A DNA stretch of 64,000 bases from Chromobacterium haemolyticum DSM 19808 (GCF_000711885.1 NZ_JONK01000005.1:176418-240417); one strand, 5' to 3'. Counted from the stretch's first letter, positions 34,445 through 42,951 are shown. The notes: generated by a model from the letters alone, not told the origin. Translations and numbers: made by a program.

Positions 34445-35833
34445 ATGCCGCTCCGTTTGAAACTGACCCTGGTGTACCTGCTCGGCTTTGCGCTGGACCT
34501 GATCAATATGTTCATCGTCAGCGTCGCCTATCCCGACATCGGCCGCGATTTGCAGGCCTCGCTGGCGCAACTGGCCTGGGTGGGCAACGCCTATATGCTG
34601 GGCCTGACCCTGGTGATTCCGCTCAGCGTCTGGCTGGCCGGCGCGTATGGCGAACGGCGGGTGATGCTGCTGTCCCTGGCGCTGTTCATGACGGCCAGCG
34701 CGCTGGCGGGCAGTGCCGGGTCGATCGAGGCCTTGATAGGCTGGCGCGCGCTGCAGGGCCTGGGCGGCGGCCTGCTGATTCCTATCGGCCAGGCCATGGT
34801 TTACCGGCACTACCCGCCGGCGCAGCGCGCTCGGCTCACCGCCTGGATCATGAGCGTGGCGCTGATCGTGCCGGCGTTGTCGCCAGCGCTGGGCGGCCTG
34901 CTGGTGGACATGCTGTCCTGGCGCTGGGCACTGCTGGCCAGCCTGCCGCTGGCCTTGCTGACTTTGCTGTTGGCGGCCGCCTGGCTGCCGCGCGGGGACG
35001 TGGCGGCGCGGAGCGGCGCCTTGGACGGCTCCGGCCTGATGCTGGTGGCGCTTGGCATGAGCGCGCTGCTGCTGGCCTTAGGCTGGTTGGGCGAAGGCGG
35101 CCATGGGCCGCGCGGCGTCGTCGCGTTGGCATTGGCGGCGCTGGCCCTGGCGGCCTATGCGCGCGGAGCCGCCGGCAAGGCCGAGCCGGTGCTGAAGCTG
35201 GCGCTGCTGCGCGGGCGTTTGCTGCGCACCGCCATGCTGGTGTATCTGTTCGTGCCCGGCGTGTTCATGGGCGTCAGCCTGGCGGCGATGTTGTATCTGC
35301 AGGAGGTGCTCAAGCTGGGCGCGGCGCGGACCGGCGCGCTGATGTTGCCCTGGGCGCTGGCCTCGGCGCTGGCCATTAGCCTGACCCGTCTCGCTTTCAA
35401 CCGTCACGGCCCCAAGCCCTTGCTGCTGCTGGGCATGGCGGTGCAGAGCGCCGGCATTCTGCTGTTGGCAGTGGGCGCCAGCCGCTATGGCGGGCTGATG
35501 GCCGCTTACGGCCTGATGGGTTTCGGCGGCAGCTTGTGCAGCAGCGCCGCGCAAAGCGCCGCCTTTCTGGATGTGGCTGAGACCGAACTGCGGCAGGCCA
35601 GCGCGCTGTGGAACATCAACCGCCAATTCAGCTTCGGCCTGGGCGTGGCCGCAATCAGCATGCTGTTGAACGCCTTGGGCGGCGGCGCCTCCGTGGCCGT
35701 CGTCCAGGCCTACCAAGCCTGTTTCTTCATTGCCGCCGGCCTGACCCTGGCGCCGGCGGTGTTCGTGCTGCGCATCCACACCCCGGCGGTGCTGGCCCTG
35801 CTGCGGCGCCCCCACTCAGAGAGAACGTCATGA
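34445..35833 (+). CDS. MFS multidrug exporter, DHA2 (EmrB/QacA) type
   Basis: 462 residues with about fourteen membrane segments. MFIVSVAYPDIGRDLQASLAQLAWVGNAYMLGLTLVIPLSVWLAGAYGERRVMLLSLALF carries the family antiporter region; RALQGLGGGLLIPIGQAMVYRHYPPAQRARL matches motif B/C. GGAGG lies upstream. It forms a two-gene unit with the following small gene (ATGA overlap). Probably exports a small toxic or secondary metabolite. Confidence 0.88.
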   Translation: MPLRLKLTLVYLLGFALDLINMFIVSVAYPDIGRDLQASLAQLAWVGNAYMLGLTLVIPLSVWLAGAYGERRVMLLSLALFMTASALAGSAGSIEALIGWRALQGLGGGLLIPIGQAMVYRHYPPAQRARLTAWIMSVALIVPALSPALGGLLVDMLSWRWALLASLPLALLTLLLAAAWLPRGDVAARSGALDGSGLMLVALGMSALLLALGWLGEGGHGPRGVVALALAALALAAYARGAAGKAEPVLKLALLRGRLLRTAMLVYLFVPGVFMGVSLAAMLYLQEVLKLGAARTGALMLPWALASALAISLTRLAFNRHGPKPLLLLGMAVQSAGILLLAVGASRYGGLMAAYGLMGFGGSLCSSAAQSAAFLDVAETELRQASALWNINRQFSFGLGVAAISMLLNALGGGASVAVVQAYQACFFIAAGLTLAPAVFVLRIHTPAVLALLRRPHSERTS

Positions 35834-36228
35834 CCGACCAAAATCCTTATTTCGACGAAGTGATTGCCGCGCATATCGCTATCCGGCAATGGTTTGCCGG
35901 CCCGGCGGACGCCGCCGCGCTGGCGGCCTTGATGGCGCGTTTCTCGCCGCGCTTCACCATGGTGGCGCCCAGCGGCGCGTCATTGGACCTGGACGCGCTG
36001 AGGCGGCTGTTCGCCGCAGCCGGCGGCGGCAAGCCCGGCCTGGATATCGTGGTGGATCAACTGGCGCTGCTGGACTGGCACGCCGGCGGCGCGACGGTGG
36101 CTTATCGCGAAGCGCAATATCAGGGCGGCTGGTTAAGCAGCCTGCGGCTTGCCACCGCGGTGTTTGAACACGATGAGGCCGGGGCGCCGCGCTGGCGGCA
36201 TTTGCAGGAAACCCTTTGCCCCGGCTGA
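35830..36228 (+). CDS. Small NTF2-like (DUF4440/SnoaL-type) protein
   Basis: 132 residues: an N-terminal helix region (NPYFDEVIAAHIAIRQWFAGPADAAALAALMARFSPRFTMVAPSGASLDLDALRRLF) and a beta-rich second half ending in WRHLQETLCPG. This is the pattern of cone-shaped NTF2-like proteins. Its coupling to the exporter gene suggests a role with the same compound. Function unknown. Confidence 0.6.
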   Translation: MTDQNPYFDEVIAAHIAIRQWFAGPADAAALAALMARFSPRFTMVAPSGASLDLDALRRLFAAAGGGKPGLDIVVDQLALLDWHAGGATVAYREAQYQGGWLSSLRLATAVFEHDEAGAPRWRHLQETLCPG

Positions 36229-36234
36229 GCGCGG

Positions 36235-37431
36235 TCAATCGCGGCAGGCACTGGCATGGCCCAGGTATTCCCAGTCCCCGTTGCTGGACTGATTGGTGGG
36301 GAAATACCAATAGCCGCCGCTCTTGCGGCTGCGGAAATAGTCCACCGTCTTGGAGTAGGGGTTGTCGTAGCGGTAGATGTCGCCCAGAGTGGCGCGGTCA
36401 CCCGCGCTCCAGCGTTTGCAGGTTTTCAGATTGAGCTGGATCAGCGTGTCGATCAGCCCCGGCCCCGGAAAATCGGCCATCACCATCCCCGCGTAAGCCG
36501 GACGCTGGCGCTGGATGTATTCCTGGGTCAGCACATTGCTGCCTTCAAAGGCGATGGTGCAGATGCCGATGAAGCAATTGACGCGAGGGAAATCAGGATA
36601 GCTGTTTTTCCAGCCCGGGGTTGTCAGGCCGGTGGCCAGCCGCGGCGCGCCGGTGGCCGGGTTGGAATGGCCGCTGGCGATGAAATAGGGAAAGGAGCCG
36701 CCGGAGGCTGTCAGATAATTGATGTAGCCGTTGCCGCGTGGACCCGTATTGGCCTGGTTCAGGTGGGCCTTGATCTTCTCCCATTTGCCGTACAAGTCCC
36801 AGTTGGTGGAAACGCTGTACTGGTCCTGGATGTTGTAGGCGCCGTAGGAAATGCCGTAACGCTTGCTGCTGGAGAAGTTCTGCAAGAACACGATTTTGCC
36901 GCGCACCTCGCGCAAGCTGGGATTGTTGCTGGCGGGAATGGCGATGTAGCCGCTGTAGCGATTGTAGTAGGACTCGAAAATCTGCTGGAAGGACATTGAG
37001 CTGTTTTCCGGCGTGTGTTCTTCCTTGACCCGGACGAAGAGGGTCTCGCTGGGGTTGGCGCGCAGGAAGGCGCTCATGTCGTTGAGCACATCGCCGAACA
37101 TCGCCTGCTGGAATACCGGGCCGTGATGGATGGCGAAGCTGTTGGCTATGGAACGCAGGCGGATATCGAAAGCGCGCACGCCGGCGTCCAGCTGGGTGCG
37201 CAAGGGCAGGGTTTGGGTGGCGACGCTGTCGCCGCCGTAGCGGCTCATGGTGTCGTGAGTGCCGGGCAGCGACAGCTGGCTGACCGTGAGGCCATCGTCC
37301 AGCAGGCCCATCCACTTGGGATGGCGGTAGCTGAAGTTGCTGTCGTGGGAATACGCCGAATGGGCATGGGCGAGGACGGCCGGACTGCTTGCGGCCAGGC
37401 TGAGCGAAAGCGCGGCGAAAAGAGTTTTCAT
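36235..37431 (-). CDS. Secreted phosphatidylinositol-specific phospholipase C-like protein
   Basis: 398 residues. A signal peptide (about 1-22) precedes a PI-PLC X domain: W40MGLLDDGLTVSQLSLPGTHDTM with catalytic H59, and FDIRLRSIANSFAIHHGPVFQQ with the second histidine (H102 or H103). This resembles the single-domain enzymes of Bacillus and Listeria rather than eukaryotic PLC. After about residue 345 a distinct tail follows (YRYDNPYSKTVDYFRSRKSGGYWYFPTNQSSNGDWEYLG), aromatic and Gly-rich, probably a binding module. It may act on host or protozoan membrane lipids. Only six bases separate its end from the convergent small gene. Confidence 0.85.
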   Translation of the reverse strand: MKTLFAALSLSLAASSPAVLAHAHSAYSHDSNFSYRHPKWMGLLDDGLTVSQLSLPGTHDTMSRYGGDSVATQTLPLRTQLDAGVRAFDIRLRSIANSFAIHHGPVFQQAMFGDVLNDMSAFLRANPSETLFVRVKEEHTPENSSMSFQQIFESYYNRYSGYIAIPASNNPSLREVRGKIVFLQNFSSSKRYGISYGAYNIQDQYSVSTNWDLYGKWEKIKAHLNQANTGPRGNGYINYLTASGGSFPYFIASGHSNPATGAPRLATGLTTPGWKNSYPDFPRVNCFIGICTIAFEGSNVLTQEYIQRQRPAYAGMVMADFPGPGLIDTLIQLNLKTCKRWSAGDRATLGDIYRYDNPYSKTVDYFRSRKSGGYWYFPTNQSSNGDWEYLGHASACRD

Positions 37432-37580
37432 GATCGGGTCCCAAGTGAAAGGAAGGGCCGGCGTACGGATGCCGGCTGGCCGACCTTACGACGAGATCAT
37501 GTTATGCCGATTGCGATTTTTGCTCATTGCGCCCATGCCGTTTCCCCGCTTGCCCGGCCTTGTGTGGTTTTTTTGCGCCG

Positions 37581-37668
37581 GTGCGCAGTCTCGCGGGCAA
37601 GAACGAGACTAGGCGTATGGCGGGGAAAGCGGGCGCAGGCGCTAGCGTGGCAGGCATTGAACAGGCTT
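37581..37668 (+). repeat. Degenerate family A element, copy 4
   Basis: CAGTCTCGCGGGCAAGAACGAGACTAGGCG, a later AAAGCGGG and a GAACAGGC end keep the order of family A blocks, but about a third of the element is missing. It abuts the stop of the lysR remnant. Confidence 0.6.
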
Positions 37669-37806
37669 TTAATCCGTGGCGACGGACTGGATGAAACCGT
37701 CGACCAGGGCCGACTCCTGCTGCTTGCGCCAGATGAAGTGAATATCGCTGATCGCCAGGTCCGGCAGCGCGAAGCCGCGGCCCCAGTCCTGGGTGACGGG
37801 GTGGCG
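37669..37806 (-). pseudogene. 3' remnant of a lysR-type gene
   Basis: Reading leftward, the frame gives TQDWGRGFALPDLAISDIHFIWRKQQESALVDGFIQSVATD and a TAA stop, the typical C-terminal end of a LysR effector domain. The whole N-terminal part is missing; the frame runs into the gloA remnant. The right boundary is approximate (within about 10 bases). Confidence 0.65.
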
Positions 37807-37911
37807 CGCGAGGCGGAGCGGATGAAGCACGGCCGCACCGTGATCGCCTTTTTGCAGGACCCGGATGGTTACAAGGTGGAATTGATCCAGAAGGGCACCC
37901 AGTACGACTGA
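37807..37911 (+). pseudogene. gloA: 3' remnant of gloA (lactoylglutathione lyase)
   Basis: Rightward frame REAERMKHGRTVIAFLQDPDGYKVELIQKGTQYD, then TGA. This matches the C-terminal end of glyoxalase I (E. coli: TTVIAFVEDPDGYKIELI), including the last metal-ligand Glu in VELI. The first ~100 residues are absent. Together with the lysR remnant it marks a deletion that removed the 5' halves of a divergent pair. Confidence 0.75.
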
Positions 37912-37966
37912 GCGTGGAGAAGGGCGGGCTCGAGCTTGCCGGGCCCCCCTCGTTTGAAACCGCTTT

Positions 37967-39595
37967 TTAGAGACGGAAGCGCGCGGTCACGCCCTGCAGG
38001 TTTTGCGCCAGCGCGTTGAGCTGGCTGGAGGTGGTGGCCAGTTCTTCCACCGTGGCGCTGTTTTCCTCCGCCATCTGAGATACCCGCTCCATGCTCTGCG
38101 CCAGGTTCAGGCTGGCGGTGCGCTGTTCGCTCAGCGCGCTGGTGATGTTGCCGATGGAGTGCACGATGGAGTGAGTGCTGCCTTCAATCTCCTGCATGGA
38201 GTCGGTGGCCTGGCTGGCGCCGTCGGACACCGTGCCCACGCTGGACAGGCTCTGCTCCATGCTGCCCACCACCCGGTTGGCGCTGCCTTGGATGGAGCCG
38301 ATCATCTGAGTGATTTCCTGGGCGGAACTGGCGGTGCGTTCCGCCAGCTTGCGCACCTCGTCCGCCACCACCGCGAAGCCGCGCCCCATCTCGCCGGCGC
38401 GCGCCGCCTCGATCGCCGCGTTCAAGGCCAGCAAGTTGGTCTGGTCCGCCACGTCGCGGATCACCGTGACGATATTGCCTATCTTCTGCACTTCCTGAGT
38501 CAGGCCCTTCATCTGGTCCGAAGTGGCCGCCACCGAGGACGACACCGATTCGATATTGCCCACCGACGCCTTCACCGCATGGCCGCCGCGGCTGGCCAGA
38601 TCGCCGGCCATCGCCGCCTGACGGGAAGCTTCGTTGGAGTTGTCCGCCACATGGTTGATGCTGACCGTCAGTTCCTCGATGGTGGCGGCGGCTTCGGACG
38701 TGGCCTCGGATTGGCGCTGAGCGCCGTGGGCCACTTGCTCGGACATGCTGGCCAGCTCGTGAGCGGAGTCCGACACCTCGTTGGCGTTTTTCTGGATGCT
38801 GGCCACCACCTCGCGCAAGCCCTGGCGCATCTCCTGGATATCCTTGGCCATGGCAATGGCTTCGTCGCGCGCGTCGGGAATCCGCTCATCGTGGCCGGAC
38901 AGATCGCCCTGCTTGATATTGCGCACCAACTGCGCGGATTTCTTCAGCGGCACCGTCACCAGGTTGGCAATGAACATCGCAATCGACATCGCGGCGATCA
39001 AGGCGATCACCGCCACGGTAAGCAGCACCGTCACCGCCTCGCTTTGAGCGGTTTTGCTGGCCTCAATCGACTTTTGCATCAAGTCTTCCTGAAAGTCCGA
39101 CATCTCTTTCAGCGACTTCAAAAACGCGTTGTTGGCCGGCGCAAAGGTTTTCATCAGAAAGGTTTTGGCTTCCTCATTCTTATTGGCGCGCGCCAAGGCG
39201 TACAAGGGTTCAAACTGAGCGCCCAGATGAGTGCTGGCGGCCTTGAGCTTATCAAACAGCTCCTTCCCCTTGGGCGTGGACAGCAGTTTTTCCATCTGGT
39301 CCAGATTGGATGCGTTGGCGGCGCGGAGCTCCTCCACCTTCTTGAGATGGGTCTCTGTCTCTTCCGGCGTTTGCACGATGATGGCGTTGCGGATGGAGCG
39401 GCCCACGTCCAGCGTGGTGACGCTGATCTTGTTGGCCAGCATGATCTTGGGGTAGCGGTCCTCGGTCACATCGCGGATCTTGTCCCCGATAGTGTTGAAC
39501 TTCATTATCGCCACCGCCACGATGATGGCGATCAGGACGATCAACAGGCCGAAGCCGGCCAGCAGTTTTTGCTTGACGGTCAACTGGTGCAGCAT
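37967..39595 (-). CDS. Methyl-accepting chemotaxis protein (four-helix-bundle sensor)
   Basis: 542 residues. Membrane helices at ~10-30 and ~190-212 flank a periplasmic helical sensor of the 4HB_MCP type ([46 protein letters not shown]). A HAMP domain ([31 protein letters not shown]) and the signalling hairpin [50 protein letters not shown] follow. Ligand unknown. It is a single-gene unit. Confidence 0.93.
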   Translation of the reverse strand: MLHQLTVKQKLLAGFGLLIVLIAIIVAVAIMKFNTIGDKIRDVTEDRYPKIMLANKISVTTLDVGRSIRNAIIVQTPEETETHLKKVEELRAANASNLDQMEKLLSTPKGKELFDKLKAASTHLGAQFEPLYALARANKNEEAKTFLMKTFAPANNAFLKSLKEMSDFQEDLMQKSIEASKTAQSEAVTVLLTVAVIALIAAMSIAMFIANLVTVPLKKSAQLVRNIKQGDLSGHDERIPDARDEAIAMAKDIQEMRQGLREVVASIQKNANEVSDSAHELASMSEQVAHGAQRQSEATSEAAATIEELTVSINHVADNSNEASRQAAMAGDLASRGGHAVKASVGNIESVSSSVAATSDQMKGLTQEVQKIGNIVTVIRDVADQTNLLALNAAIEAARAGEMGRGFAVVADEVRKLAERTASSAQEITQMIGSIQGSANRVVGSMEQSLSSVGTVSDGASQATDSMQEIEGSTHSIVHSIGNITSALSEQRTASLNLAQSMERVSQMAEENSATVEELATTSSQLNALAQNLQGVTARFRL

Positions 39596-39831
39596 GGAGC
39601 GCTCCCCCGGACAGATATTGTGCCTAATAGTGCCGCGACGCGCCCTGCCAGAGCCGCGGCCTCTTGATGAAACATAGTTGCCGGAATGGGCTAGATCAAA
39701 CCATGCTTATCGCGCTTATCAATTTTTTGCTGGGGAAGAATGGGGGAGGTCGAAGAGGGCGAGTGGGCGGCGGTGTCATGCCAAGTGAATGGTGTTGGCG
39801 GAGGTTTTTGAATCACCCCGCCATTGAAAAA

Positions 39832-40383
39832 TTAGCGGGTTTTTATCAAGTAAATTGGCTGAACAATGAGGCTGATGAAAGTCAAATGTGCAATGAAATA
39901 GAACATCATGGCATGGCAAGACGCCAGAAGTGAATAAAGTATCGCGTTGCTAGCTGCTGCTGGAATGATATGACTGCCGGACTCAAGGTTGGATCCGTCA
40001 AAATAAGTGATGTACACCATGAAGGCGAGCATTCCACCGATGAGCGCCAGAGAAAGAAAAAATCGTTTCCAATTGGGGGTGTTTAAGTTTTTTATATATA
40101 AGTGGAAGTCTTTTTTGAATGCATAAATAAAACCAAGAAAATAGAATGGCGTGCTAAACCTGATGTAAGAAAAAATGACCGTGGCGGTATTGGTGAGTGT
40201 TTTGGATTGCATGCCACCCTGGCTGACTAAGCCGATATCAGATAGCCAAGCTCGAGCCGGAGCCAAGAAAGCATCACCCATTTGTTGGGAGATGATGCCG
40301 ATAAGTAATATGGGGGTTAAGCTGAAAATAATTAAAGGGTGAAAAGTGTGAGTGTATTGGGCTTTTTTTTCCAAGTCTTGCAT
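39832..40383 (-). CDS. Putative immunity protein for the pore-forming toxin
   Basis: 183 residues, AT-rich, with four likely membrane helices: ~16-33, 70-89, 107-127 and 145-178. Size and topology match immunity proteins of A-type pore-forming colicins (about 178 residues, four helices), which sit in the inner membrane and block the toxin's voltage-gated segment. I see no strong sequence identity by eye; the call rests on topology, composition and position directly downstream of the toxin gene. It lies on the same strand as the toxin but after a strong terminator, so it should have its own promoter in the 190-base gap. Confidence 0.6.
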   Translation of the reverse strand: MQDLEKKAQYTHTFHPLIIFSLTPILLIGIISQQMGDAFLAPARAWLSDIGLVSQGGMQSKTLTNTATVIFSYIRFSTPFYFLGFIYAFKKDFHLYIKNLNTPNWKRFFLSLALIGGMLAFMVYITYFDGSNLESGSHIIPAAASNAILYSLLASCHAMMFYFIAHLTFISLIVQPIYLIKTR

Positions 40384-40503
40384 GATGGTCTTGAGGGTTG
40401 AACCGTAAGGTTAAAAGAAGGGTCCGCTACAGGAGTGAATGGTATTTTGCTTAATCGTTATTGTGCTTGCTTGAGTACGGTATGATTGATGGTATGGGGT
40501 GGT

Positions 40504-40531
40504 AAAAAAAGGAGGGCAAGCCCTCCTTTTT
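40504..40531. terminator. Strong (bidirectional) terminator between toxin and immunity genes
   Basis: AAAAAAAGGAGGGC-AA-GCCCTCCTTTTT: a 7-bp GC stem extended by A/T pairs, with a T-run in both reading directions. It lies 43 bases after the toxin stop and 121 bases before the immunity start, separating their transcripts. Confidence 0.9.
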
Positions 40532-40573
40532 GTCAAAATCAACTAGTATTTTTAAATCTGCTCCTGATTGTTG

Positions 40574-41812
40574 TCAATTGAAAACAACATTATTGATGTT
40601 GTCCATCCTCTCCGGAGTAAAGTAAGTGGCGGCAGCCAGATAAGCGGCAATAAGGGTGATGGTGCCGGCGCCTGAAAGGGCAAAGGCTCCTGCTGCCAGA
40701 GAGTAAGCAAATGAGAGTGCGTACGCGGCGGCGGCGCTAGCGGCCATGCTTTCAAATTCCAATAGCAGCGGCTTCCAGTCGCCGGTATCAATGCCGCTAA
40801 GAATTTTGTCATGAATGGAATCTATTTGCAATGCTTTGCCAGCGTAGCCAAAACCTTTGGACATTTTTTGCATTCTATCGCCAATATCCTTGTAGTCAAT
40901 GGAACGTACCGCCTTCTTGATGGCATCGAGTTCATGAGGCGCAATTTTCATTTGCGGGTAGTTTTGCATTTTACCCAGCGTTTTCATCGCTTGGTCAAAT
41001 GGAATTGCGTTTGCATTTTTAATATTGCTACGCAAGATTTTTGATAGGCTGTTGAAGTGCTTTCCAAATTCTCTGGAAGTAATGTCGCCGGCGGTGGCAA
41101 TGTATTGCAATGAGGCCTTGAGCTCTTGCGCATCCGGCGATACTTGACCGATTCGAGATTGTGCGGCGTAAAAGGTGTTAAATATTTTCAGGTCCCGCTC
41201 GGAGAGGTCCATCTGTTTTGCAAACGCCAGTGCGGCAAGGTCATAGCGTTTGTGCTTGCAGTGCGTTGCAATGTCGGGGTTGCTCTTCAGGCCTTTTGAA
41301 GATTTGTCCGCATTTAGTGCGTGCAGGCACATTCTTAAGTCGTGCTCAAGTTTGTTCGTGACATTGATGTCTTGAGGAGGCGGTTGTCGCGAGGTACGGT
41401 TGGGGGTTGGGTCTATGAGCTGTCTATTGATGGCTAGATCATCCCGGTAGACTTTTGAGATCAAGCCACGGGTGATTTGATCGCCATTTATTTCGTAGTT
41501 TTTTAAAAGAAGCTTGGAAAATTGATCAAAACTATCGTAATTGGATTTTGCGATTTTAGGAAAATTTGGCCCGCTCAAGGCCAATAATTTTCTTTCATCT
41601 CGGCCTTGATTGAGATGCTTGGCGGTGTTGCTGAATATCACGCACCGTATTTTGCCGCACTCCGGGCAAACGCCTTGATTATCCTGATAGTCACGGACAT
41701 AGTCCGCGAAGCATGCTGGAATGGTGTAGCCATATGAAGAAGCAGGGGCGGCTTCTCTGAAATCTACAGAGTCTAAAAGCAATATGGGTGGGGTGATAAA
41801 ATCGTCTTGCAT
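40574..41812 (-). CDS. Colicin-type pore-forming toxin with a novel N-terminal half
   Basis: 412 residues, much lower in GC than its surroundings. The C-terminal ~200 residues resemble the pore domain of A-type colicins: amphipathic helices, then ILSGIDTGDWKPLLLEFESM (342-356; colicin A-type: DNWRPLFVKTE), a ~40-residue Ala/Leu-rich helical hairpin (357-397) and an end TPERMDNINNVVFN like the colicin (I/L)xExLxxKxNxxWxI tail. The first ~200 residues are unlike known colicin translocation or receptor regions: no Gly-rich start, no TonB box, but cysteines C49-P-E-C52, C57, C162 and C185 with nearby His, possibly a zinc site. Delivery route unknown; a contact-dependent or type VI route is possible but no such genes are in the window. 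No signal peptide. A weak AGAGA precedes the ATG. Confidence 0.7.
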   Translation of the reverse strand: MQDDFITPPILLLDSVDFREAAPASSYGYTIPACFADYVRDYQDNQGVCPECGKIRCVIFSNTAKHLNQGRDERKLLALSGPNFPKIAKSNYDSFDQFSKLLLKNYEINGDQITRGLISKVYRDDLAINRQLIDPTPNRTSRQPPPQDINVTNKLEHDLRMCLHALNADKSSKGLKSNPDIATHCKHKRYDLAALAFAKQMDLSERDLKIFNTFYAAQSRIGQVSPDAQELKASLQYIATAGDITSREFGKHFNSLSKILRSNIKNANAIPFDQAMKTLGKMQNYPQMKIAPHELDAIKKAVRSIDYKDIGDRMQKMSKGFGYAGKALQIDSIHDKILSGIDTGDWKPLLLEFESMAASAAAAYALSFAYSLAAGAFALSGAGTITLIAAYLAAATYFTPERMDNINNVVFN

Positions 41813-42087
41813 TTTTCTCTTTTCGAAATTGCTGTTTGGAAATTGTTATCTTGGCCAAGACAGAATGATTTTAAACAAACCGCTGTTAATTGACGCGGTG
41901 AACTGTTTCAGTTTTATTTTGTGCTTGGTATTTCGAAAAGCAGCTGCGATTTAGTTGCTTAGATTTTTTTTGGAAGTGACTTTTCACGGAATAGGGCTTG
42001 CTGCAATGATTGAGGTGGGTGGGTTTTGTGAGATGAGAGGGATGGATTTTGGGGGGAGGGAAGGTAGGAAGGATGCTGCCTGGGGGC
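41813..42087. other. AT-rich upstream region of the toxin gene
   Basis: About 275 bases of low GC without a gene. It should hold the toxin promoter. I looked for an SOS box (CTGT-N8-ACAG): several CTGT half-sites occur near 41830-41910 but none has its partner at the right distance. ACTG-TTT-CAGT (41907-41917) is a short palindrome. Confidence 0.5.
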
Positions 42088-42090
42088 TAA

Positions 42091-42224
42091 GAGCCGCTAA
42101 CAAAAGCTCGCAGAGAACCTGAGCCAAGGCGCGCCGACACAGAAAACGAAGTTTCTGCGAAGCTACAGTACGAGTCGTACGACAAGGAGGTGCAACGCAG
42201 GATCAGGGGTTTTGTTAGCGGGTC
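42091..42224 (+). repeat. Family B MITE-like element (full copy)
   Basis: 134 bp. Ends GAGCCGCTAACAAAA and TTTTGTTAGCGGGTC are near-perfect inverted repeats. Flanking trinucleotides are TAA (42088-42090) and TTA (42225-42227). Its right third is shared with 22951-22993. Confidence 0.85.
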
Positions 42225-42307
42225 TTAATGCTTCACCCTGCGGCGCACTCCTAATGAGGCTAGAGCGTAAGGTTAAATTCCATTGACATTAATTGGTGCT
42301 GCATGGT

Positions 42308-42335
42308 TTGACATTGTTTTTTGATGATCTATAAA
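42308..42335 (+). promoter_or_regulatory. Sigma-70 promoter for the RNase-like gene
   Basis: TTGACA (42308-42313), 16 bases, TATAAA (42330-42335): a near-consensus promoter 112 bases upstream of the exported protein's start. Confidence 0.75.
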
Positions 42336-42447
42336 AATGCATAAGGCATTTATTTTGTGCTTTCGAATGCACATCGGCAGTTTGCCTGACCTACTTGTCT
42401 GGCGGTCCGGGCTTCAAGCCGCTTCATCCATCAACAGGAGAAACCCC

Positions 42448-42951
42448 ATGCGCCAAATCACTAGCAAACCCCTGGTCCGCTTGTCCGCCGCCGCAGCCTT
42501 GCTAATCGCCGCCGGCCTGCCCAGTCTGGCCCACGCCGTAGAATGTCGGGCCATCCCCAGCGTCAAGACCAGCGGTGTGTCCGCCAACAACAACGCCGCG
42601 GGCGGCCACCTCAACCAGCACATCTACGGCGCCACCCCGCCGGCCGGCACCAGCCAGGTGGGCAAGACTCTGTTCACCAGCGTGGAGGAATACACCGGCT
42701 TCTGGAACAACTACGTGGATCCCAAGAAGTACACCGGCGCCGCGGTACAGTGTTCCGGCAACCACGCCCGCCAGAGCGTCACCGTCTACAGCGTGCTGAA
42801 GAAGGACAAGATAGGCGGCTATAGCTGCACCGCGGCGGACGCGGCGGGCAGGTGCACCGCGCAGACCCGCTCGCAGTTCTCCAGCGTGCAGCTGGATTTT
42901 GAGGTGGTGAAGGGCAGCTGGGTTTTGCTGACGGCCTATCCGGTGAACTGA
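42448..42951 (+). CDS. Exported RNase A/EndoU-like protein (putative secreted nuclease)
   Basis: 167 residues from ATG 42448 with AGGAG seven bases upstream. A clear signal peptide (to about A30, SLAHA) leads a mature protein with four cysteines (C33, C102, C127, C136), probably two disulfides. The pattern GGH(54)LNQH(58)I, a FTSVEEYTGFWNNYV helix and the end VLLTAYPVN recall bacterial RNase A-like toxin domains of the CdiA-CT type, in which a GGHxxxxH start and a TAYP end carry active-site residues. This is pattern recognition, not an alignment. No immunity gene is adjacent, which would fit an enzyme that acts only outside the cell. Confidence 0.55.
   Translation: MRQITSKPLVRLSAAAALLIAAGLPSLAHAVECRAIPSVKTSGVSANNNAAGGHLNQHIYGATPPAGTSQVGKTLFTSVEEYTGFWNNYVDPKKYTGAAVQCSGNHARQSVTVYSVLKKDKIGGYSCTAADAAGRCTAQTRSQFSSVQLDFEVVKGSWVLLTAYPVN

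Noticed and set aside
41813-41950. LexA (SOS) box upstream of the pore toxin
   Set aside because: CTGT half-sites exist, but none pairs with ACAG at eight bases.
41812-42951. Type VI secretion effector cluster
   Set aside because: No PAAR, VgrG, Hcp or tap-like gene is in the window; the route of the toxin is left open.
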